Numbered from the stretch's first letter, positions 13,020-26,624 are shown. The stretch: DNA of 64,000 nucleotides from Fasciola hepatica (GCA_948099385.1 CANUEZ040000062.1:4643501-4707500); one strand, 5' to 3'. Program-made: numbers and translations. Notes: generated by a model not told the origin, from the sequence alone.

Positions 13020-13420
13020 ATTGACTGCACGAGGAGCTCGGATTTTAGATAACAGAAAATCCGCTTGCATTTTTTGCATCCAAAAATCCTACACAGCGAA
13101 CTTAAAACGAGTCGGCGACATTCCGCCTACCGGACAGATGCTCTATCAGCTGAGCTGTCACCGTACGGCCAGTCGGGTGTGAATAACGCAAGTGAATATC
13201 CAATGATGCGCAAACCAGTATCCCAATGACCCACATCAACTGTTCTGGTTGTGATCACTGCACTAGCCTCGTTGATCATTTTCTAATGAAACGAGTAGCA
13301 CACGGAATACGACCCAACGTGTCTTGTAGTATATTCACGGAGCGTATTTTTTGGCACGAAGGAACCTAATCTTAGATAATGGAAAATCCGCTTGCATTTT
13401 TTGTATCAAAAAGTCCAACA
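13020..13420 (-). repeat. tRNA-derived SINE-like element, apparently a tandem dimer
   Basis: On the reverse strand a tRNA-like head carries a clear A box, AGCTCAGCTGATAGAGC (13156-13140). The D stem and a GU-containing anticodon stem can be drawn, but the T arm is degenerate. A tail TGCAAGCGGATTTTCTGTTATC follows. The same tail recurs about 328 bp away: 13045-13090 and 13373-13418 match at roughly 40 of 46 positions. Two head-to-tail units, the second with a ruined head, explain this best. It is not a functional tRNA gene. Confidence 0.6.
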
Positions 13421-13679
13421 TGGTGAGCCGTAATGACTTGGTTACATCGTTTAATACAGGAAACTTGGAAACACTATACCGAATCGGGCTTTGGTCGATT
13501 GCTGATATTCATCTTTTCCTATAACGTGCAGTCGACATAGCAGATAGTAAGAACGTGTGAGTTCTGATCTTCGTATTTGGCACTGATATTGGGTAAGATA
13601 ACAGCAGTACGGCCTATGAGCAAAGTTGATGAAGAGTGAATGTGTATATGTAGACTCAAGTGTAGAAGCCTGTTGTTTA

Positions 13680-13850
13680 AATGCACCTTACCGAGCTACG
13701 GTGGTTGTGATATTCATTGCACACTTCCCGGGATAGGCTACTTCGATGTACTTTTTGTCCTTGACTCGACGATGCCGGAAGGTAGCAACCGAAAGCAGAG
13801 CACAGAAGTGCGAGGTTAATGGTTGAATGAACTGAACTGACTGAACTGCT
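13680..13850 (+). mobile_element. RTE-like LINE 3' end
   Basis: A degenerate C-terminal remnant (a TTCCCGGGAT block near 13725), then the 3' UTR block GGTAGCAACCGAAAGCAGAGCAC. It ends in the tail TGAATGAACTGAACTGACTGAACTG (13825-13848). The UTR block and tail match the copies ending at 16114 and 36110. Confidence 0.65.
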
Positions 13851-15577
13851 ACGTTAGTCGAAGTGGGTAATGTTCGTAAAAGAGCGAGGGTTATCAGCCC
13901 GAGACACGAGAGAAAAGTTTGGTAAACCTGACCAGTAAACTTGGTCATGTAGAGCATGTTTCAGTTTCTGGATGGGTTCCAATTGATCCAGGAATTTGGT
14001 GATTAAAGAAATTGGTGTCGACCAGTGGCACTCTTTTATTCACCCAGTTTCTTCACCTGCCTTGACGCGCTATTAGCGGTTTCCTCTTTATCTCATATTC
14101 GTGGTTATTTTGATTCCCATGTAAAGTATTTTGCTAAGAGATAACAGCAACCAGAACCGCCGCACTTCGAGAATGTTTAATAGTTGCTCAAATAGCCCAA
14201 ACTGAATGCTGCATTATACATTCAGTGAGAATAAAAACAAATCAGCAATTCATGACTTTTAGTCGCCTGCAACTGAACTGATTTTTCCTTTTCTGGTAAA
14301 CTGATACTGACGCGGACACTATCCATCAGACGAATTTATTCGCCAACTATTTCACATCAAACGAACGTTCGTAGTTATTTACGCACACGTTGACTTACAA
14401 GGCTCTTGTTCACTCCAAGTCTGATACTCTCAGTTGTCCACTTAGAGAAATAGCCGACTCTTGTTTCCATGTTAGTGTCTGATACGAACCACACTCAGCA
14501 GAGATTACCTGGTCACATGACTATAGGGATGAAAACCGTGCATCAGAACGGATTTTATCCCACCCCATTGCTATCGATTCGGTTGGAACGCTAAAAATCG
14601 GCAGATTTGACTGTCCTTGAATTATAAGTCCTACTTGAAAGTAGACCGATCAATTTTTGCGCATAGAATGAACAGTTGTGGGAAATTTCGGCATATGCAA
14701 AAAGCTTGTGTTTGACCTACCCAATAGAATACGTTAAAATGTTTATCTCACAGTTATGTGACCAACGAAAGTGATGTGCTTTCGGAATTTTGATACCAAC
14801 TTCAAGACACCAGTGCGACAGAATATTTCCACTTGGAACTTAAACTTTTATTCATAATCATACAGTGCTTGCTGGACAAATTTTTCAGTAGGTCTTCCGA
14901 TCTAAAAACTCATGTCTGAACGTACACGTGCGAATGGTGACTCATTTGATAAATTCCTGACCAAGTAGGAACTGATGCTCATAGAGCTCAGTGCCGGTCT
15001 TTGTTTAATCAACTTTTAACCTGTCCTGTGAATACTTTCATGTTCGCAATACACCCTTTTTGCTATAGACAATGTATAGTTTGTATTGTATATGTATATA
15101 TAATTATATATATTGCGTACAATGCACTATGAAGGATATGATGTAATTAATTTGGCTTTATTATGAGCCATTTTTATGTCATATATGGTTTTTGCGCCCT
15201 TTTTTATTTTCATATTACAGCGCTTGTACCACGCCGACCTTCAGGGCGGCAAATAACATGTGTATATCAGAAGCATTTTATCCACTTCATTCGGAGTTTG
15301 TTACGCTACCTTTTGTATTTGTTCGCTTATTGTGAGTGTACGATTTTTGACGACCATTTTCTAGCACTGGTTCATCTAGATGGTGCGTTTTCTCTACTAC
15401 TTTCAGACATCTTATCGTGACAGAAATGCGTCTGAGTTTGTGAGGAGTGCCGGCAAATTTAGTTCATTAGTGGAAACTCAAAATAGCCGATGATTAATGT
15501 ATTGAATCATCAAATATCTGGCTTTCGTTAGCTATTCACAGGCTTTTTCGGTGTTTAAGCATTGATATCTCTGTAAT

Positions 15578-16114
15578 TTTGCTCGAATATGGTGGGAACA
15601 CCGTATCAGCAGTGCTGAGGTTAGGCGTAGGGTCTTGGGAACCAGTGGTCCGTTTCTGGATCAAATGCTGAGTTTAAACAGGTTAAGGTGGTCGCGACAC
15701 GTGCTACGTATGCCCACCGTTAGACTTCCTCCGCGTACGCTGTTCTCTGAGGCAGTTAGGGGTTGCAAGGTAGGTCGAGGTGATCAATTTGTGACTTGGA
15801 AAAAAAGTGTGAAAACCTTGACCAGTGTATTTGGCCAAGTAAGGCATGTTAGACTTCCGGGTTTGAGTCCACGGGGACAGCCTCTGAAATGGTTAGAGAC
15901 AATAAGTGATATGACTAGGTGCCACGACCAGTGGCGTAGTTGCATTCGAGTTCTTTCTTTGTCTTTGTGGTTCCTGCTTACTACTTTTTTCGGCTTTTTC
16001 ACTTTACGCTTCTCTCCCTTGTACTCTCAGCTCGATGTTGCTTCGAGGAAGCAACCGAACCCCGAGCGTTAAAGTGCGACACTAGAGGTTAAATGAACTG
16101 AACTGAACTGAACT
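15578..16114 (+). mobile_element. RTE-like LINE C-terminal ORF fragment and tailed 3' end
   Basis: An open C-terminal stretch reads ARIWWEHRISSAEVRRRVLGT, then LNRLRWSRHVLRMP, then WLETISDMTRCHDQWRSC, ending at the stop near 16072. This is the usual RTE-type C-terminus after the RT. The 3' UTR follows and ends in a (TGAAC)n tail at 16093-16114. The 5' part, including endonuclease and RT, is missing, which is normal 5' truncation. The long open frame makes this one of the better preserved fragments. Confidence 0.85.
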
Positions 16115-17126
16115 TTGTGATCCATTTGGTGGTAATATGAATGTGCCCATGAAGACACTTTTGAAGTGACTGGAACTGATTTTTTTAATCCGCAATAACG
16201 TTTCATATCGATGCATTTTACAAAGATTATGTGTGAATTTATTTTAGTCATTTATTTCGAGTACCTTGGTCAGACTGATCGTACAAATACAAACAAACGG
16301 TGCGAAGACGATAAGAATGGGTTCGAACATAAGCGTCTAGGTGACATAATAATCCAGCTTTCATCCAAAAATTGATAAATGCAGCCCGATAACTTGGTTG
16401 GAACGTCAAACGCGTGCTTTGTGCCAACACTAAGCGTTGTGACGTGCAGAGGTCATTATCCATTCTAACGACATTAACACTAGTGGTAACTCCTCTCACT
16501 GCGCCATAGATTCCCTAGTGATATAATGATTATGGTAACAATCCGTGAACCAAGGGCTTGAGCCCGCCACTATCAGTCATTTTCGGTGGGTAGCAGCTGT
16601 ATATTGTTGATCCACTCATGACCGCGCTTAACCCAATGGGAGCATTATGTAGTTCGTTGCTACTCGAATACTCGGATCATTCCTGTTGGTCCTCTCTGAC
16701 AATGCAGTCGGTCCTTTATACCATAAGGTATGCTCCTTCCTGTGTGCTCACACAGATATGCAACAAAAGTGATCAGACCTCTGAGTTGATGTATTACCGT
16801 TTACAAAAGTGATCCACTGCATGAATGATAATTGCAGTTCAGTTTTCCCAGTATACGATCTCTCCACCGTTTTTATCCGTCTGACGATTGCTACACTTGT
16901 GTTTAGAAAACGCTATAACGGGAATTATCGAACTTCCTTATAATGTGAATAAAAGTTATATTAAAATCGTCTCGAGGAAATAGTTGTTATATACATAGTA
17001 TTTTATCTTCTCATAATGTAAAAGATTGGGATGACACAAGGATTTTGGAATCCAAATTCTTCGAAGCCAGTCACATTTTCCAGTATCCATTATTCCACCG
17101 ATTATGGAACTCCTCAGGTTTTATAT

Positions 17127-17700
17127 TCAGTGAGAATAAACATTCGTTATTTTATCTTCCTGATTGCTGTCCGCGTCGAAATTATAAGTGTGCCCCATTT
17201 TTCCTTGTTGGTCTCCAGTATGCAACTGCCCACTGTTTCTCTTTCCCGATAAGGGCTGCGTTTCGTCTCTTCCCAGAGCAATACTATAGTCATCCAGAAG
17301 CCCTTCTTTTCCCTCTACCTTAATGAGTGTTGACCATGAAAAACAATATCCAGTTTTATCAGTCCACGGCACCCCCCTACGTCGGATGTGCAGTCACGAC
17401 TGACGTGTTTTCGAAGCAAGCCTGCACCAACTGCTCAGTTATCTGATTCTGATCACGAGCATGAAAGTGCACGTTGATTACATCAGTTAAACCCATTGGT
17501 GAAACCGTCCTTGGAAATGGTCGAACGTGAATGGATAGAAAGTTTTCTTCGGCCATCGGTTTTGTATTGTCATTCTTTCTATGACGGTTGCCAAAACGCA
17601 ACAATTCCCATCTGTCCCCAAATATGGTGCGTTTTCCGTTGAGTTGGAGTTGGCTTACCGCGATACGGATGTTTTTGACTCTCTTTTTGTGATGCTGCAT
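17127..17700 (-). pseudogene. Unrecognised minus-strand open stretch (two adjoining parts)
   Basis: Two consecutive open stretches lie on the reverse strand: 17700-17377 (107 codons) and 17372-17127 (81 codons). An in-frame TAG region separates them. The first contains ENFLSIHVRPFPRTVSP and DQNQITEQLVQACFENTS; the second is hydrophilic, with LIKVEGKEGLLDDYSIALGR. Composition is protein-like and unlike the plus strand here. I do not recognise a family. It could be a retroposed pseudogene, a mobile-element ORF remnant or antisense exons. Confidence 0.3.
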
Positions 17701-17819
17701 TTTACGGTTACTTCGAAATATCGACGCTCGATTCCCAGTCTAGTCTTATCTGGTGTGATAATTTGTTCAGTCACTATCCTCGCCCTTCTGGTCTCTGAAC
17801 TTGGTTAGTTCCTCACAGT

Positions 17820-18085
17820 CGGAAAAATAATGAGCAAATAGGCAAAGTGAAAAAGATGCTATTGGGAGATTTAGAGGAACAAAAACTTCGGATGCAAATA
17901 CGTCAGAGACGGTGATATTTTACCGCGTCTTTCTGATCCCTATCATCTAGCAGTTGTGAGAGGACCTCGCGGACTCCAGTCTGGAAGCCTACATGGTCAT
18001 CCAGTATGAAGCCATCTGGTTCGGGTTATTTTACTCTTTTGTCACTTTCTCGACTGGTCATCCCCACTTGTATTGATGAAAATCT
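17820..18085 (-). mobile_element. RTE-like LINE C-terminal fragment
   Basis: The reverse strand aligns by eye with the C-terminal region of the copy at 41815-42240. CGGATGCAAATACGTCAGAGAC matches its CCGAATGCAACTACGCCACTGG. CTCCAGTCTGGAAGCCTACATG matches its CCCAACCCGGAAGTCTAACACG. There are many stops and no clear tail. Confidence 0.55.
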
Positions 18086-18674
18086 CCTCGGTGATGTTAC
18101 TTCTTTCGTCATTTTCGGATTGCAATCAATTCGCCACCGCTTTCTTGCAACAGTTAAACAGGTCATTGAACTGTAGCTAGTAGTAATGAAGCGGCCCCAA
18201 TGGGAATGGTTCCATTTTGAGAAAGAAATCGTTACTGTTTTGGTTTGACTGCTAACTTGCATCATAGTTGTAACGATGATCATTCAGCTTGACATCCAAC
18301 AAATTGGTTCGGTGATCATTGCAAACAGCCCAGTAAACAGGTACTTTCAAACCGATCCTGCTTCTGATACTGATAACGGGGAAACTTGCGATTGCAGTTT
18401 AGAAAGCACACGCAACATGAATGTGCAAATACGAAAATAGCTACTTTTGATAGTCCAACTGATTGATCTTAGTTTCTGACCGTCAAACATCTTCGTCATT
18501 TAATTAGACGGTAATTAATCGACCTGTTGATTTTATTCTTTCCACAAATCTGTTGTTTTGCATTCCTATACCCTCAGTTTGTAAAGAAAATTGTTGGTAC
18601 ACAAATTTCCGTATTGGCCACTTTGTGTGCGCCAAAAATAGGCGATTTATCGTCCATGTAGAGACGGTATTAGC

Positions 18675-18712
18675 CTTCTTCTTCTTCTTCTTCTTCTTCT
18701 TCTTCTTCTTCT
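18675..18712. repeat. (CTT)n microsatellite
   Basis: An uninterrupted CTT trinucleotide run of about 12 units within intron 2. Confidence 0.95.
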
Positions 18713-19924
18713 CGTGTATTCACAGCTAAAAATGTTGGGATCGATATTGAACGCACCAATGCATTTTCACACAGACTGTCCATCAAAATTTATGGTGACT
18801 ATTGATATGATCGGAAATCGGAAACCCTATTGTGCTTAGAAGTGGTATTATTCTAGTGTTCTCACTCGATTTTGTGATTTCGCACATCATAATGGGATTG
18901 GCGATGCATTATTAAATGGTGATGTGGAACTAGCCACAAAACTCCACAAAAACTGTTGACTTACTTATAATAAATGTTTTCCTAACTTTTCCGTTGTACA
19001 TCCAGTGTGCCAATGTATCCTATATAAATTAGCACGTTTTACTTGCGCGATCGGCAGGCACTAACGAAATGCTTGCTTCTCGCAATAAATGTCTTTTCTT
19101 TTCTTAATGGGCATTTAATTTAACAATTCAAATGATATTACCGTTCCGAACCAACTGTAGAGTGTTCAATCATAGGGATGATTGGACAGGGGAGTATCGG
19201 GTACGCATACCTGATGAGCGGCCCCAACCGCGAAACCGATTGTGTGCTTCCGGAGAAATTTTTTTCTATCATCCAGACAATACCCTACTACTTAAATTCA
19301 ATTTATTCGCCTAGTTAATCACGTCAAAACTTTATTCAGAATCATCATTAGTCACTGCGGTGCATCGAATTGATACGGTGGAAATTTGTGCATGCATTTT
19401 CTGCTTACTCTTCTTGCTGATGCTGATATGGCACTGTGTTAACAGATGCACTATGTCATACGTGTGCAACTGTAATTTGTACGCACTTGGATATGATCTT
19501 TCTATTGTTTTCGTTTGATTTAGAAGACAAAGACTATACAAGTTGCTACAGGCCGATAAGAAACAGATGACATGAAGCGATGCTCAGAATAATGATGCGA
19601 TCGAGAAACGCATGGGAGTATTCTACTTTAATGCGTCCCTTATGGAAGGGACTTATTGTAAGCCGCTGAGCGAAACGCAAATGTTCAGATAGTTTAGGAT
19701 CTGAGTGCGGAAGTTCTCGTGTCCCATTAACATCTCAGTGGCTGTGACTTCTGTCTCTGTTTCTCGTCTTTCATTCTGTTGTCGGTGAAATTGCAGACGT
19801 CAGTTTCTGCTGAACTGACTCTGCCTACCGTGTCACAGTTCATTTCAAACAATCATCTGTCCCATCCTTGGTTTCAGCTGCTATGGTCGATAGGAAATTT
19901 AACGATCTCGATACATAAATTGGG

Positions 19925-20158
19925 TCAATTATGGGGATAGATAGAGAAAATGGTTTCACAAGAAGGCGTAGAGTAGAAAAGGACTTTCTGTCGTTTTAGT
20001 GGTATCTTTAAAATGGACGACTTCTCTTGATTTGGAGACCCATTGAATTCCCACCCATTCTTCAAGTCATCTAGACTATTATTATGAATTATTTCTGAAT
20101 TCTGCTCAGATACATTCATTTGTTTTTGTTGATCGATGTCTTGATTACAGGGAAACAC
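19925..20158 (-). other. Unassigned minus-strand open stretch
   Basis: The reverse strand is open for 77 codons with a hydrophilic, Asn/Gln-rich peptide (NQDIDQQKQMNVSEQNSE, then LDDLKNGWEFNGSPNQEKSS) and stops at 19925. No good acceptor or start was seen. It may be chance, an exon or a remnant; no family is recognised. Confidence 0.18.
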
Positions 20159-21384
20159 TTTTGTAACACTTCGAAATGTTTTCTCTTAATTTGTTCTAAT
20201 AAATGTCTGATTATTTGAAGTTGGTTTTTCTCAGTCGCCAAACAAGATTAGTGCGACTAGCTGCAATATACTAGAAAACAATGAAGCTTGTTAGGCGAGA
20301 AGTGATAATGTCTTGGAAAGACATTTTTGTCGTGTTCCTGAAACGTGACCGATGTATGTTGCATGTGTTATTTCTCGGTCTGGTGAACGCGGTAGTCTGT
20401 TTGTACAAGGTCTGTTGAAGTCGGTGGTTGATACGGGGGTTCACAGTCCAGCTTCCTTGGTTTGAGCAGCACCGTGTGATCGGTAGTTTCATTGAGAAAG
20501 AATTAGCCTCTCTAATGTTGATCAGCCTTATTTGCTCTGTCGAGAACTACAAGTTCATTTCTCGCAAATTGACGCAGGCGAAAGCCGTTATAATCGATTG
20601 ATCAGGTTTCTGAAAGCTTTAATAACTAGCTCCAGCGTTGAACAGCGAAACAGACACTAATAAACTTCTTATTTGGATTTTCGCTTTTGGACAGTGTTTT
20701 GACACTTTACTCCTATTCATTATTTGGATATTACTTTTGATGATGTCGAAAAGATACGATTTTTTATAACATTTAGTAGGACTTTAAAAAACCGGTTCAA
20801 GTTTATCCGGTGGCAGCATGAAAATTTACGCTTCAGAGGGGTTTCCTCTTCTGAAAATCTTCTAACTGATGGAGTACAGCTGGTTTCTTGAGTTGCATTC
20901 GCCCCAACTGCACCTACTAGACCACCATCATCCATTCACTCACGTCACTCGTTCGCCGAAATGAAATCGGAAAAATGAAAATTCTCAAAATATCAACAAA
21001 CTGTTCGGTTATTACTCGTCGTCAAACACTCGTTTGATGATGCCATCTGCCGGCGCTGGATTCGTTTCACGATGAAACTTGACTTATGCTTGGTTTCACG
21101 AAAAATACTTGCGTTTGAACGAGTGAGGATGTACCCTTACAGTGAAAAAGAAATGAGGAACTGGGAGGTTGTCTTCGATCTTAGCGTCCGTTCTTAATAT
21201 GTAGAAATATCATAGGCTTCTGATTGGCAGCTAAGACTGAAATCCTCGAGTACATTTGCTCATCGTTTGTAACTTCTAATAGTCCTTTACGCCAGAATCT
21301 TCTCCATTAGGGAGTTTTCCAAAAAAAGTGAACTGAATGGAATCATTTCGCAAGAAACAAAGTAAGTGATCAGCCCAGAGTTCT

Positions 21385-21465
21385 GTTTGAGAAACTGTTC
21401 AAGCTGCATGATGAATCATATTATACACAAATCTAATCTCCTACTACTCAATTGCAAACTGTAGG
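21385..21465 (+). repeat. SINE-like 3' segment (CATGAT...TCTCCTACTACTC family)
   Basis: GCATGATGAATCATATTATACACAAATCTAATCTCCTACTACTCA matches the 3' part of the repeats at 36790-36975 and 56286-56410. Only the 3' part is recognisable. Confidence 0.5.
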
Positions 21466-21676
21466 AAGACGACTGGATTTTTACCTCGGAACTTCTGTTA
21501 TTGGTTTATTTACTCTCTCCTGTGCGATCCTGTCTGCGTTCGTGCATACCTCCAATAATCTGCAATTAAAAGAAGAGGGAATATTTTACCGAAGTTTCTA
21601 TTAACTCAGAACTTCTAATCTCACTGCTGACGGTAATAGCCCAAATTCTGAACGAATCCGTGAACACCACCCTATA

Positions 21677-21930
21677 TTGTTAAACTCTGGAGCAGTAAAA
21701 TCACCCACCAGTGCTGCGTTTCACGCCTTGCTCAGACTAATCCCAGCAAACGTGACTGAGGCTTTCCATGCCCTGTATAAGGCTCGGGGTCGACAATCAA
21801 GACCGGCAAAATGCCGCGTACTAGCCACAACTGAGGCTATCGATATCCGTCTCCACAAGCCCCCTCTGCGCGCTGTTAAGCTGACCTGGCCCTGCGTCCA
21901 CCCTACAACAGGCCATAAACGAGATAAAAA
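21677..21930 (+). mobile_element. Penelope-like element, C-terminal GIY-YIG region fragment
   Basis: The open stretch contains VTEAFHALYKARGR, then SRPAKCRVLATTEAIDIRLHKPPL and KLTWP. This is the block after the GIY-YIG catalytic motif in Penelope-like elements, where ...ATAEAIAIRLxKPxLC...LxLPWP closes the protein. The catalytic GIY-YIG residues lie upstream and are not recognisable. The block matches the remnant at 27045-27413 (LNRVRGRPSRTVKNRMFTTAQAT), so both come from one lineage. The copy is truncated and decayed. Confidence 0.6.
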
Positions 21931-23094
21931 TTGGTATAACACGAGAGAAATGATCCTCATTCGGCTTTGATTTAAGCCTGGATTACACTTGTTTTCTTTA
22001 CTCTTTTGTCACCAATAATCTCTATTACTTCCTGTTTGTCTAATTGGTCCAATCCCTTAATTTTCACTGTGTTGAGTATGAATCACTGAAAGCGAGTTTG
22101 TTCGCCTAACTATGCTCTCCAAATACGTACATATTTATTGTTTTCGCATTATACCCTTATTCTCATGCTGATTGTTCTCTGACCAGCAACTAGTCGCATC
22201 GCAAGAGTGCTTCTACCAAATGTGACTACAGCCGAGCACGGTTAGTCATTAATAATTCAATGCACAATTGATGGATAGTCAGAATGGCTTTTGTTTACTC
22301 AATTTCGAACGTATTCTCACCAAATCTACACAGAAGTAAGGTTCGAAGATTATAAGATTATACAAATAATGGTAATGGAAACGCCACCGTTTTCAAATGT
22401 GATCAGATGAATGTTTTATCAACATCGATTCCCATGAACTCAGTAAACATCTTTCCGAGTTGGATTGACCTTAACACGAACATTTTCGCGGTTTGTCCGT
22501 TTAGGTTCTTTTGTCACAGATTTCGGACTGTAAATGGTTCGTGATCACGTTAGCTGATGCTTTGAATAGTTTTTACTTTGCTCATGAATCGATTGAATCA
22601 GCTATCTGGCAGACAGCGTCGGACTGGATTGCAACCGTTCGAGCATGTGAAGTGATTTTATCCGTGAATTTTGTGAGACGTCATCCATTCTTCTACAACA
22701 GTCAACGAACTGGAATCGTCTATATTTAATCGTTGCCATTTATTTATCACAGGCAGCATTTCCTGATCCGTTGATTGCTAATTTTCACTTGTCTGAAATT
22801 TTCTAGTGAAAATTTGCCGAACACGAGTTACCAATAGTTCTCCACTGGTTTTTTCTTCTATCTCGAGGTTGCAAGAAAGTGGTAGATAATTTGCTTTTTA
22901 AAATCTCCGTTTCTTTGAACAGTCAATAACTGTGCTCCAAATGCGGTAGGTCTCGTTTCAATCACTCAGAAAAAGCCCAACTCGGAGACTAAAAGATCGA
23001 GTTTGCAAATAATGAGGAAAGAACCACCGATAATTGTGTTAGTGAGATCAATGAGATATGTGAATAAAAGGATTTGATCGGTTGCGACGTATTA

Positions 23095-23290
23095 CGGCAT
23101 CTCCCAGTGCCTCCAACTACCGGGTGGGCGGATCTCTTGGACCTAATCCAAAAAGCCTAACACACCTCACGTGACCAAATCAACCTGATCGTGGCTTTCG
23201 TTCCTTTCTTCCATGTTGTCATAGATTGGCTACCTTTGCCCATTTTTCAACCCCTACCAGCCCCAGAAAACATTGCACGCCAAAGGGATC
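23095..23290 (-). mobile_element. RTE-like LINE C-terminal fragment
   Basis: The reverse strand aligns by eye with 42045-42215. GGCGGATCTCTTGGACCTAATCC and AAGCCTAACACACCTCACGTGACC match GGCGGATCACGTAGACCCCAACC and AAGTCTAACACGCCCTAGTAGGCC. Frames are lost. Confidence 0.6.
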
Positions 23291-26200
23291 TTTCCGATGA
23301 CATGTACAGCTCACGCGTCAACTGTCATGGTCCGATGGGAATTAGCGCTTGGATCGAGTGCTCAGTTGTTCATGCTTAACCATAACCTTATCCGGCGTTC
23401 TCAAATGTGAGCAATGCTTAGACGAAATCGGTGTTCAGATATTGACAATCTTCGAATATTACACCTTCAGTGGTCAGCCTTCTGAATTGTACAGAAGTGG
23501 TCTAACTGTTGTGGCGTCGTACACCCGCAGATGGACGTGAATTCGACGTCACATACTATTCACAGTGGAAGAATTCAAACATGCCCAACACGCGCTAACG
23601 GTTCATTTGCCATCTGAACTAGTTATCATTATGAAAAAAAACTGTTGCACAACTGGGGTTACGGGAAGTTTTTCGATTAATGAGTGTGTCAGCCGAACCT
23701 GATAACACATCACGTAGCATTCAAATCCCAACTTAAGTCAGTGTTAGTGTGTCGAAGCCGAAATCAATTCGGAGTATGTCGAAAAAAGCGATACGCCATG
23801 TGATGTATTATATGTAAGCTATTCTAAATCGGTGTTGAGATAGGTTACCCGCGGTAACCGAAACGTCGACTGAGTACCATCATTTCCGACAATGCTGTTA
23901 CCGAATATCAAACATTAACACAAACCAATGCCATTTCAAGCGGCTAGTATTCTGCAGCCAGCGTCTGAAGGTTGTTTCCTGAGTGACGAGTTCCGGAAGG
24001 ACGTAGAATCGGTGGTGACTGTGTTTGATTTGTGTTGTTCTTTATTTGAGTCTTTTCTTGACAAGTGGTTTGGTTCGATCACGTGTGGGATTTAATCGGT
24101 GCCCCTCTACAGTACCAAAAAGCACAAAATTCCGGCATGTCCTATCAGGCAATTGCGAGTACATCGTGTTTGATACTTTTAGATTGCTTTCCAAGTTGGT
24201 CATTTAATTCATTGGCGGTAAATTGTCATGGAGGCGTAATTCGTTTTATTTCTCTCATAATATACTCAATCTGGTTTCAACAATACCGATTGTACGCGAG
24301 TTATATCTGTCTCTTGAGCATTGCATTCTGGTGGTCAACTACACGATGACAGAAACCTTCAGTACTTGAATTTCCCATTTTCCATACCTAACTGAAATGC
24401 AACCAGATTCAAGTAAATTTAACTTTTTATTTCTCTGTCTGTTTTCCATTTTTTTGTTCGTACATTTCACTTACCACTGTAAAACCTCTAGGGCATCGTA
24501 GAACCGCCTCTGTTTCTATAAACATTTATCAGTTTTCATATGCCATCAGCCGTTTCTTCTGGTTCTCAGACTCATTCTGTTTGTCCCGATGACTCGACAA
24601 TCGTCAGATACCTGTTCCCAACTGAACTTGCCTTCAACGGCTTGCTTCATGTCCATGCTGTATGATATGGTACAAATCCGTGACCGGCTTTGGTCGAATA
24701 TTAGTATGACAATCGCTCCTCAGTTGACTGCTCCCTAGTATTAGCTTATAAGACCGAGACGGTGCACATCATCATGGTGTTAACTTTTGATCCGTTTCAG
24801 TTGTAGCACATTTGAGTTGATGTATACTGACTTACCGTACAGTATGAGTACTCTAGTCACCACCGGGATCATTTTTTCATAGTCGCATTCGCAGTCGGCG
24901 TGGCTGATTTACGATTTTCAGTCACTGGTTGACATTTATAGGCAGTAGACTGTCTCCAACCTCGGCATTCATTGTACTCATCACGTCTACTGGACCGTTA
25001 CTGGCTGGCTCAGACTGTATAGCCCGGTTCGTTTATCGATCATTGCTTGCTTATTGTTGCTTGTCCTTCTCCACTTCATCAAAATGCGCTGTTTTGACAA
25101 GAAGTAATAAATACAGTTGACCGCTGTTAGCATTTGGTTATTTATCAATACTTTTAAGAAAATACTTTCTCTAGTAGATGTGAAGCAACGTTTTCACCCT
25201 TTAATTTATGCGAGTCTAAACTCTTGTTCACAGCCATTTCTAATTTTGTTTCAGTTGGAGAGACGTTGAACCAGTTATTTGCTTGTGAAAAACTACCTTC
25301 CCAATTGATCTTTTCGTGATCATAACCTCCAAGGTTGATAGTCTGCATGACTGCTCATTCATTCATTCCTCCAAAACGACCACCGTGCCCCTCCCCCACA
25401 TAATGAGAAGCATTTTTCGCTTTCTGTCACGGACCTAAATACAAGGGGTATTGATTTTCGGTTTGTAAAATGCTATGTTGACATGGGCTTCCCAATATCG
25501 ACCAATCAGTCGCAATGAACTGTCGCTTTTACAGTTTTTAGTGTCACTTTTGTTGCTTCGACAATTTTTTGTCCACCAGCCCGGTTTCCTTGAACCAGAA
25601 ACAGTGTTTTCAAAAGGACAACAGAGGTGATTTTTTCTATAAAACACCTTGACTCTTTCGCAATACGTTAAGTACGCCATGTTCATGCTTTATGGCTGCC
25701 TTGTGATTATGCCGGTAGAACAACCATGCAGTGTCGAACCCACGTTGAACTATTAGAATGACGTTTGCTTACGCGTGTATATAGGAAAATCAACAGTCAT
25801 ACCGTATCGCATCCCTCCAACATAATGTCATTTTTGAATTGCAAGGTTCCTAATTAAAGCGGAACAAACTAACAGTTTGACTCAATACGAATCGGTGCAT
25901 TTCACATCCCCTGTGTGGATTATGTGAATCTGAAACAAGGGACAGAGATGATCAATAAATTTGATAATAAATTGCTCAATGAATGCCATTTAGGTGATCG
26001 TATTTAAGACGGTTGTTTTTCTATTTTCTACAACCTCTGACGACGTTGGCCATTGAAATAATCTGTCAAAGATGAGGAAGTTTGAGGTGCTTGAAAGTTG
26101 TACTGTGCAGCGACAGTTCTTACTCTAGCGGGGTTAGACGTTTGTAGTCTAGCCCTAGGTGTTATTGACTTTCTCACTTGGCCCCTGGTGACTGAATATT

Positions 26201-26624
26201 TCCCCACGCAATATATTTGCGCGCGCACAGAATGATTTGGCTGAGTCTGAGATATTTGTTCTTTTGATTATTAGTTCGAATACTTTCGTTACACTATTTA
26301 GATGGGCTAATTTTACCTCGTAGCGATCAGTTTAGGCTGGCCATTTGGATGAATTTGACACCTCCGTAAAACATAGTTGGATCATAATGGTTAACCCCCT
26401 TGAAAAAATCTTATGACCTTTTTTCTCAACTCCCGGGACGGTTTGCACCGGAGTGGGCCATGTTGTGATAGTTTTATTGGTTGTAAATTATGGTTTGACC
26501 CATTGCTGTTAATGATGCTTTCGTTTCATTTGGAAGACTCAACAGGCAGCAAACGTTTAGCGTAGGAGCCGATAGACGTGCGAACATCGGGCTGTTACCG
26601 TTCCAGTTAGTGACGGGAAGGGCA

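Noticed and set aside
13092..13162. Functional tRNA gene on the minus strand
   Set aside because: Good A box and D arm, but position 33 is not T, the T arm is degenerate and the SINE-like tail recurs nearby.
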